From positions 48,317 to 112,316 of the forward strand of contig JAHLLR010000006.1 of assembly GCA_020444075.1 (NCBI GenBank): a stretch of DNA of 64,000 nt, written 5' to 3'. The stretch's first letter is position 1, and every line of letters begins with the position of its first letter. The position numbers were made by a program, and so were the translations under genes. Under the pieces are notes generated by a model, which had not been told where the DNA came from, did not search any database, and worked only from the letters and a program-made list of their open reading frames with translations. This stretch comes from Deltaproteobacteria bacterium (lineage in GTDB: Bacteria > Desulfobacterota > Desulfobacteria > Desulfobacterales > Desulfosarcinaceae). Shown in pieces: positions 58,513 through 64,000 of this stretch.

Positions 58513-58514
58513 CG

Positions 58515-58560
58515 GTTAACATCTTCTTCCGGCCATGCCTGGCCGGAAGAAGATGTTAAC
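58515..58560. terminator. Bidirectional terminator with a perfect 21-bp stem
   Basis: GTTAACATCTTCTTCCGGCCA (58515-58535) is exactly complementary to 58540-58560, with a four-base loop (TGCC). It lies between the convergent acyl-CoA synthetase and chemoreceptor genes and ends 5 bp before the chemoreceptor's stop. T-rich segments lie on both stem arms. It should stop transcription from both sides. Confidence 0.85.
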
Positions 58561-58564
58561 GCGA

Positions 58565-60286
58565 TCAGACCTTGAAGCTTCCCACAATGGTATGCAGTTC
58601 CGCAGCCATGCGTTTGAGATCGTCTCCGCTGACTTTCACCTGGTCGCTGCTGTTGGCGATTTCGCTGGAGCTCTGATTGACTACGGCGATATCGCGGGTG
58701 ATCTCTGCCGCCACCGTGGAACTCTGGTTGACGTTCTCGTTGACTTCCTGGATTCCCTGGGATGCCTGGGCAATGTTGCTGGCGATTTCTTTGGTCGCGG
58801 CGGACTGCTCTTCCACGGCCGTGGCGATGGTGCCGACGATCTCGTTGATGTTGTTGATTACCTCGGAGATCTCGTTGATGCCCTTGACGGTGCCGTCGGT
58901 GCTGCCCTGAATGTTGGCGATCTTCTCCTTGATTTCAAGGGTGGCCGCCGAAGTCTGCTTGGCCAGTTCCTTGATTTCGTTGGCCACCACCGCAAAGCCT
59001 TTTCCGGCTTCCCCGGCCCGGGCGGCCTCGATGGTGGCATTGAGAGCCAGCAGGTTGACCTGCTCGGATATTTCCGTGATGGTTTCGACCACCTTGCCGA
59101 TGCCTTGAGCCGCCAGTCCCAGCCCTTCCATCTGGCCGGACGTTTCGACGGCCTTGTGGACAGCCTGATCGGAAATGGCCCGGGCCTTTTCCGCATTCTG
59201 GGCGATCTCATTGATGGTGGCGGTCATCTCCTCGGCGGCGGTGGCCACCATGGATGTATTGGTGGAGGATTGTTCCATGGCGGCGGCCACGTTGTTCAGA
59301 TTGGCGCTCATCTCTTCGGCAGCGGTGGCCACATTGTTGGCCCGGCTGGAAGTCTCGCCGGCGCCGTGAGACATCTGAACGGCGATTTCGGACAGTTCCG
59401 CGGATGACCGGTCCACATTCGTGGAATTGACGGCGATTTTTTTGATCATACCCTGCAGTTTTTCCAGGAAGGTGTTGAACCAACCGGCCAGTTCGGCAAT
59501 TTCATCTTTAGAATTAATTTTGATGCGTTTGGTCAGATCCCCCTCACCCTCGGCGATATCCTGGAAACTGGCGATCATTTCCTTCAGCGCGCGGACGATG
59601 CCGAAGGCAATGAACAGGCACAGGGCGATGATGGCGGCAAAGATGATTCCCGAGACCAGGACCATGGTGGTGGTCCGTTTGGAAACCATGGACCCCATCT
59701 CTCCGGCCATCTGCGCCTGATAGGCCTCGATGTTGTCCAGGTAGACGCCGGTACCGATCCACATCTGTGTCCCGGGGATCATCTCCGCGTAAGACAGTTT
59801 GGGCTGGTCGCCGGCACCCGGTTTGGGCCAGGAGTACTGGACGAAACCGCCCCCTGCATTGGCTGCATCACGCAACTCCTGGATCACCTTCTTACCGTTT
59901 TTATCCGTCACACCGCCAAGGTCCTTGCCGACACTTTCCTTTTTTACCGGAAAAGCCACGGCAACCGTTCCCTCATATACAAAAAAATAGCCGGACCGAT
60001 CTTTTTCATAGATGATTTTGTCGACCAGATCGCGAATGATGGTTTTGACCTGTTCGTGGTCATTCACGCCGCTGGTTGCCGCTTCGGCCATCAGTGCGGC
60101 ACTGTGGGTGGCCAATTGGATTCTGGCCTTCTGGTCTTCCAGCATCACCTGGCCGGTTTTTTCGATGCCCAGGTCCTTGATCCCGTTGCTGCTGCGCACG
60201 GAAAACGTGACCATGGTGGCAAACAGCACCAGGATAGAGATGTTGATGATATACATCCTGCCTTTCACGGACAGCCGGTTCAACAT
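58565..60286 (-). CDS. Methyl-accepting chemotaxis protein with single-Cache sensor
   Basis: A 573-residue chemoreceptor. TM1 lies at about 10-30; residues 30-185 form a single Cache_2-type sensor ([24 protein letters not shown]...[22 protein letters not shown]), which binds small ligands such as organic acids; TM2 is near 195-220, then HAMP, then the signalling domain with hairpin tip [38 protein letters not shown]. It ends without a CheR-binding pentapeptide. The upstream 271 bp to the AOR gene hold nothing notable. Confidence 0.93.
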   Translation of the reverse strand: MLNRLSVKGRMYIINISILVLFATMVTFSVRSSNGIKDLGIEKTGQVMLEDQKARIQLATHSAALMAEAATSGVNDHEQVKTIIRDLVDKIIYEKDRSGYFFVYEGTVAVAFPVKKESVGKDLGGVTDKNGKKVIQELRDAANAGGGFVQYSWPKPGAGDQPKLSYAEMIPGTQMWIGTGVYLDNIEAYQAQMAGEMGSMVSKRTTTMVLVSGIIFAAIIALCLFIAFGIVRALKEMIASFQDIAEGEGDLTKRIKINSKDEIAELAGWFNTFLEKLQGMIKKIAVNSTNVDRSSAELSEIAVQMSHGAGETSSRANNVATAAEEMSANLNNVAAAMEQSSTNTSMVATAAEEMTATINEIAQNAEKARAISDQAVHKAVETSGQMEGLGLAAQGIGKVVETITEISEQVNLLALNATIEAARAGEAGKGFAVVANEIKELAKQTSAATLEIKEKIANIQGSTDGTVKGINEISEVINNINEIVGTIATAVEEQSAATKEIASNIAQASQGIQEVNENVNQSSTVAAEITRDIAVVNQSSSEIANSSDQVKVSGDDLKRMAAELHTIVGSFKV

Positions 60287-60557
60287 GGCGCTACCTCCAT
60301 AAAATTAAATAAATTGATACGTTGTGGTACCGTTGACAGTTATTATTGGTCGTCCTTTGGGAAACTTTAGGTTTTTGTCGGTTTTAATCAGCGACGGGGA
60401 TGGCCGGGGGAGATGGTCAAGCGTTACGGGTTGCCAAACCGGATGGGTTGGCCGTGGCTGGACAATGAAAAACAGGCCTTCACGCTCGGGTCAAACTGCG
60501 GTTTCGGCGATCCGCCGGTTTATAAAACGGAGACGGGAACGGGAGGGCTTACGGGGA

Positions 60558-62492
60558 TTATGTGGGGCCTTTTTTAAGCACGGTTGTATTCACAAAATCC
60601 AACCCCAATCGTTTGAGGGTCTTTAATTTGGGAATCCCATCGATATTCCACCCTCTGAGTTTATAGTATTTGGGAAGCATCTGTTTGATGGGAACCACCG
60701 ATTTTTTCCCTTCTCCCGGCAGGATTTCGTCGGTAAATCGTTTGGGCAGGGTGTCCGATGCGCTGCCGATTCCTTCGCGCAGGTTGAAGAGCCGTTCCAG
60801 GGTGTAGCCACGTTCCCCGACCCGTGAAAACCGGCCGAAATCCATACGCATGCCCGTGGCTTGTCTGATGGCCTTGGAATGGGGCAGCAGGGGAACATGA
60901 AATTTCATGAAGACGGGCGGTACCTTCAACAGGGCGTCAATCGCGGGCCAGGAGAGGGTCATCAGCCAGGTGATGGTCCTGGCCACCCAGCGGAACCGGG
61001 AAAGGGTAAAGGCGATTTTAGGAACGAAGGTCCAGGAGGTGAACAGGCAGTTGCCACCGGCGCTGATGGCGGCCAGCAGGTTCTGGTCCAAGATCACCCA
61101 TCCGGGTTTTGAGCGCAGGTGCAGCGGATTGAGGGTGACCGGCCCGGTGACTTCCAGGTAGATCAGATAGCCGCCGTCCAGATGGCACGCCCCGCGGCTG
61201 GCCGTGGCGTAGCCCAGTCCATGGCCCACCGAGGAGCGCGGTTCGTAGGCGGCGATCTCCAGGCCCTTGACATGGGCGGCAAAATCCTGCCCGCCGAATT
61301 TTTCTGAAAGGAATCTCACCCCTTCGGCCAGATCGGCGCCGACGCCGCGGCGATGGGCGATGTCCTGGAGGATGGCGGAGATGTTCTCCTTTTTGCCGAA
61401 CCGGACCCCGCTGTCCCACATGCCTTTTTCGTTGAGTTCGGCGGCGAACCCGAGCACGTTGCCCACGGTGATGGTGTCCATCCCGAGAAGATCCAGTTCG
61501 TAGTTCCAGCGGATGATGGCTTCCAGGTCGTTGATCAGCAGGTTGGAGCCCATGAGGCAGAGGATTTCGTATTCGGGGCCTTTGATGTTTTTGCCGTCCA
61601 ATTCCACCACCCGTCCGCATCGAATCGGACAGGAGACGCAGCCGTCGTTTTTGACGAGATACTCCTCGGCCAGACGCTGGCCGGAAATCTTTTCGGCATC
61701 CGCATAGCTGCCGCGCGAGAAGTTTTTGGTGGGCAGGGCGTTGCCGGCGGAAAGGGCGGTAAGGAAAACGGCGGTGCCGAAGCGCGGTGCCGCTTCGCCG
61801 GTGGCCGGGTGCCCTTGAAGCATTTTCGTCCATTTGCGCACGGTCTTTTTAAAGCGTGCTTGATCGCGGATGGGGATTTTGCACTTGCCTCGGGCGATGA
61901 TGCCCTTCAGATTTTTGGAGCCCATGACAGCGCCCATGCCGGTACGGCCGTGGCTGCGCTCCTGGGAAACCACGGTGGCGAATTTAACCTGGTTTTCGCC
62001 GGCCGGGCCGATGGCCAGGGTTCCGCCTTTACCCATGGCCGCCTGGGACCGTTGGGTGTCCAGCCCCCAGATCTCGCGGGCGCTGCGAATACTCACCCGG
62101 TCCCCGTCCACTTCGATAAAAACAGGCGCGCCGGCCCGGCCGCGAATGATCATGCCGTCCCAGCCGGCCCGTTTGAGCCGGATACCGAAGTTACCGCCGC
62201 TGTTGGAGTGGCCCACGGCGCCGGTGAGGGGACTTTTGGCGGAAATATCGTACCGGCTGGTGGACGGCGCTCCGGTGCCGGTGAGGGGCGAGGTCATAAT
62301 GATCAGGATATTGTCCGGAGAAAGGGGGTCGATGCCGGGTTCGAGTTCATCCCACATGATTTTGGTGGACAGGAATCGGCCTCCGAGAAACCGCTCCCGG
62401 TCTGCATCCGAAATGGGGTACTCGCCGATGGCTCCCGTCGAGAGGTCCATGTCCAGAACTTTTCCCATGTATCCGTCGAATCGGCTGGTCAT
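60558..62492 (-). CDS. Aldehyde:ferredoxin oxidoreductase family enzyme
   Basis: A 644-residue tungsto/molybdopterin enzyme of the AOR family, the usual length. The N-terminal domain GYMGKVLDMDLSTG...RFLGGRFLSTKIMWDEL is typical, as are the pterin-binding RYDISAKSPLTGAVGHSNSGG and NQVKFATVVSQERSHGRTGMGAVMGSKNLKGI. The [4Fe-4S] ligands include Cys285, 288 and 292 (CVSCPIRC), with another Cys in GGNCLFTSW. It oxidises an aldehyde, or reduces an acid, with ferredoxin. The substrate is not determined. AAAGGAG lies upstream of the ATG. Confidence 0.93.
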   Translation of the reverse strand: MTSRFDGYMGKVLDMDLSTGAIGEYPISDADRERFLGGRFLSTKIMWDELEPGIDPLSPDNILIIMTSPLTGTGAPSTSRYDISAKSPLTGAVGHSNSGGNFGIRLKRAGWDGMIIRGRAGAPVFIEVDGDRVSIRSAREIWGLDTQRSQAAMGKGGTLAIGPAGENQVKFATVVSQERSHGRTGMGAVMGSKNLKGIIARGKCKIPIRDQARFKKTVRKWTKMLQGHPATGEAAPRFGTAVFLTALSAGNALPTKNFSRGSYADAEKISGQRLAEEYLVKNDGCVSCPIRCGRVVELDGKNIKGPEYEILCLMGSNLLINDLEAIIRWNYELDLLGMDTITVGNVLGFAAELNEKGMWDSGVRFGKKENISAILQDIAHRRGVGADLAEGVRFLSEKFGGQDFAAHVKGLEIAAYEPRSSVGHGLGYATASRGACHLDGGYLIYLEVTGPVTLNPLHLRSKPGWVILDQNLLAAISAGGNCLFTSWTFVPKIAFTLSRFRWVARTITWLMTLSWPAIDALLKVPPVFMKFHVPLLPHSKAIRQATGMRMDFGRFSRVGERGYTLERLFNLREGIGSASDTLPKRFTDEILPGEGKKSVVPIKQMLPKYYKLRGWNIDGIPKLKTLKRLGLDFVNTTVLKKGPT

Positions 62493-62902
62493 GGGTATTC
62501 CTGTCTCCTTTTGTTCTGCTTGAGGCTGCTCTGAAAAATGTTCGATAGGCTTGTCATAGAGAATCCCTTTTTTGAAGTCAAGAATATTTGAATTAAATTA
62601 TAAATTCGAAGATAATTCATACCTTGAATTTAGTTAAGATAAATCCCTCGCGATTTGTTCCATTTTCAACGCCACCATTTGTCGGGAGCTGAGCACAGCC
62701 CCGCAGGCCATTTTCGTGGTGACTGTTTTTGAGATATTTTTTACTTTCGATCCAGGATGACGTTGTAAAAAACGCCCAGTTATGTCATTTCCGCATTGGG
62801 GGCATTATAAGCAACTGATAATATGGGATCCCCGCCTGCACAGGGATCACCGTGAAGAGTCCGTTTGCATTTTTACGAATCCATCAACGAATGGGGGAAA
62901 CC
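62493..62902. other. Intergenic gap: AT-rich promoter region and a small hairpin
   Basis: 410 bp between the diverging AOR and SDR genes. It is AT-rich at 62570-62650, probably promoter sequence. GATCCC(10)GGGATC at 62827-62848 is a short palindrome resembling the common GGATCCCCGCCTGC dispersed repeats of proteobacteria. No gene is supported. Confidence 0.4.
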
Positions 62903-63664
62903 ATGAACTACCTGTCCTACGGGCTTGAGGGCAAGGTGGCAATCGTCACCGGTGGCAGTCGGGGCATCGGTCTGGATCTGGCGAAGAACTTGTTGGCTCA
63001 GGGTGCCCGGGTGGTGATCTGCGGCCGGAAACAAGCGGGGTTGAACGACGCATTGGCAGTGCTCGATGGCGGTGATCAGGCCTTGGCGGTTGCGGCCCAC
63101 ATTGCCAAAGAAGCCGACGTGGACCGGCTCTTCGACCAGACCGTGGAGCGCTTCGGCAGGGTCGACGCTCTGGTGAACAACGTGGGCATGAACCTGATTA
63201 CCGGGGTGGTGGATGCCGACCCGTCCCTGTTCAGCAAGATTGTCGAATCCAACCTGACCGGAACCTGGCTCTGTTCACGCAAAGCGGCACAGCTCATGCG
63301 TGAGCAGAAGGCTGGAAAAATCGTCAGCATCACGTCTATTGCCGCCCGCCGTGCGGCGCCCTTTATGGGCATATACGGCATCGCCAAGGCGGCCATCGAG
63401 ATGATGACCAAAACCCTGGCCCAGGAACTGGCTCCCTTCAACGTTCAGGTCAATGCGGTGGCCCCGTGCATGGTGCGAACCGGCTTCTCCCAGCCGTTCT
63501 GGTCCAACGACGACCTGCTCAAGGAGATTGTCAGGGCTATTCCCCTGGGACGAATCGCCGAGACAACCGATGTGGTCCATCCGGTGCTGTTTCTGTGCTC
63601 TGACGGGGCCGGATTCATCACCGGCCAGACCATCATGGTGGACGGAGGCGCCAGCGCGGTTTAA
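62903..63664 (+). CDS. SDR-family NAD(P)-dependent oxidoreductase
   Basis: A 253-residue classical short-chain dehydrogenase, FabG-like. The cofactor loop is TGGSRGIG, then NNVG, the catalytic Ser in IVSITSIAARRAA, and the catalytic Tyr-x3-Lys in YGIAKAA. The C-terminal ITGQTIMVDGGAS is the standard strand. It reduces or oxidises a carbonyl/alcohol; the substrate is unknown. The ATG at 62903 follows GGGGGAAACC; the upstream GTG-initiated frame is less likely. The MITE-like element begins 5 bp past the stop. Confidence 0.9.
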   Translation: MNYLSYGLEGKVAIVTGGSRGIGLDLAKNLLAQGARVVICGRKQAGLNDALAVLDGGDQALAVAAHIAKEADVDRLFDQTVERFGRVDALVNNVGMNLITGVVDADPSLFSKIVESNLTGTWLCSRKAAQLMREQKAGKIVSITSIAARRAAPFMGIYGIAKAAIEMMTKTLAQELAPFNVQVNAVAPCMVRTGFSQPFWSNDDLLKEIVRAIPLGRIAETTDVVHPVLFLCSDGAGFITGQTIMVDGGASAV

Positions 63665-63668
63665 TAAG

Positions 63669-63861
63669 AAGGTTCCGCAAAACGTTCGATACCTGCGTTA
63701 TGCTTCGTCCCGCGTCATTGCGGCGTACAACCCGCACGCCTCCATTCCTCGGGATGGAACATGAATGTTCGCCGTAAGGATGAAGATCGATTTGCTGTTC
63801 GCTCGCTCAAGCTCGCTATCGCCGCCCGCAAGCCTTGATCTCGAACGTTTTACGAAACCTT
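63669..63861. repeat. 193-bp MITE-like element with 21-bp terminal inverted repeats
   Basis: AAGGTTCCGCAAAACGTTCGA (63669-63689) is inverted at 63841-63861 with 19 of 21 matches. No transposase frame lies inside. The 34-bp dispersed repeat (copy 2) sits within it. It follows the SDR gene directly. Target-site duplications were not evident by eye. Confidence 0.65.
63774..63807 (+). repeat. 34-bp dispersed repeat, copy 2
   Basis: Second copy of the sequence at 55626-55659 (29/34 identical), located inside the MITE-like element. The following sequence CGCCGCCCGCAAGC matches copy 1 after an 11-bp gap. Confidence 0.55.
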
Positions 63862-63939
63862 CCAACCACCAGGCGTCTGAAATCCGGCAGTTTTCCTGAT
63901 TCTTTGATTGACACCCTGCATTCAGGCCGATTTCGCTTA

Positions 63940-64000
63940 CCATTCACCATTCACCATTCACCATTCACCATTCACCATTCACCATTCACCATTCACCATT
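63940..64000 (+). repeat. Seven-base tandem repeat (CATTCAC), running past the window edge
   Basis: About 8.7 uninterrupted copies of the heptamer CATTCAC occupy the last 61 bases, so the array's true length is unknown. The unit is not a multiple of three, so in a coding frame it would be phase-variable; here it seems intergenic, 80 bp past the MITE-like element. Slippage-prone arrays of this kind vary between strains. Confidence 0.9.

Noticed and set aside
1..64000. tRNA genes or CRISPR arrays.
   Set aside because: No GGTTCRANTCC T-arm motif in an intergenic gap was noticed, and no regularly spaced direct repeats of 25-40 bp exist; the only tandem array is the 7-bp repeat at the right edge.

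Overview
The window is a dense, GC-rich bacterial chromosome segment carrying about 50 protein genes and no rRNA, tRNA or CRISPR that I can see. Gene content points to an anaerobic deltaproteobacterium (Desulfobacterota, perhaps Desulfobacterales). The signs are an aldehyde:ferredoxin oxidoreductase-family enzyme, paired MinD-like ATPases with inserted ferredoxin domains beside NifX-like proteins, a DUF1638-hydantoinase fusion, and a sigma-54 response regulator beside a YeiH-type transporter. No dsr, apr or other sulfate-reduction marker is present, so the assignment is inference.

Layout. 1-5.7 kb: housekeeping and small accessory genes (trmL, a DMT exporter, an exported Fe-type superoxide dismutase, thiM, a zinc-ribbon protein with a strict ten-residue QF repeat, an HpcH/HpaI aldolase, a lipoprotein, a small RHH protein). 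5.9-13.8 kb: a GAPDH paralogue, a 1401-residue PPDK-like protein lacking the PEP/pyruvate TIM barrel, and a divergent 748-residue protein of unknown function. 14.3-16.8 kb: an operon of two ferredoxin-containing P-loop ATPases and two NifX-like proteins, resembling the orange-protein locus of Desulfovibrio. 17.4-22.5 kb: pirin, FRG-domain protein, acryloyl-CoA reductase-like enzyme, a small monooxygenase-like protein, a decayed hydrolase/OsmC relic, a SpoIIAA-like protein and a LOG-family protein. 22.6-26.3 kb: four consecutive lipoproteins (LpoB-like, COG3014-like, two LPP20-like). 26.4-31.2 kb: an SDR/DUF2867 protein, a histone-deacetylase-family enzyme with a GNAT acetyltransferase, and an MFS pump.

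31.5-38.3 kb: a complete RND tripartite efflux operon with a divergent TetR regulator; the shared promoter region carries palindromes and a 142-bp inverted-repeat element. 38.2-43.7 kb: the DUF1638-hydantoinase fusion, divergent from a regulator that fuses a degenerate RecA/KaiC-like domain to XRE and cupin domains, followed by a MaoC hydratase and a permuted papain-fold protein. 43.8-49.4 kb: an EAL/HDOD protein, glycogen phosphorylase, a GIY-YIG protein and a VOC protein. 49.5-53.7 kb: a sigma-54 activator divergent from a YeiH-type transporter with a near-perfect -24/-12 promoter and an upstream palindrome. 53.8-55.5 kb: a tandem ribbon-helix-helix protein divergent from two hsp20 genes. 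55.9-63.7 kb: a double-hotdog hydratase overlapping an acyl-CoA synthetase, a chemoreceptor, an AOR-family enzyme and an SDR. The right edge holds a 193-bp MITE-like element and a 7-bp tandem repeat that runs out of the window.

The best candidates for undescribed biology are the PPDK-like protein without its catalytic barrel (with its GAPDH and divergent partner), the DUF1638-hydantoinase locus with its unusual regulator, and the sigma-54-controlled YeiH transporter with a large Ala/Lys-rich insert. All functional claims rest on motif recognition by eye; no database search was run.
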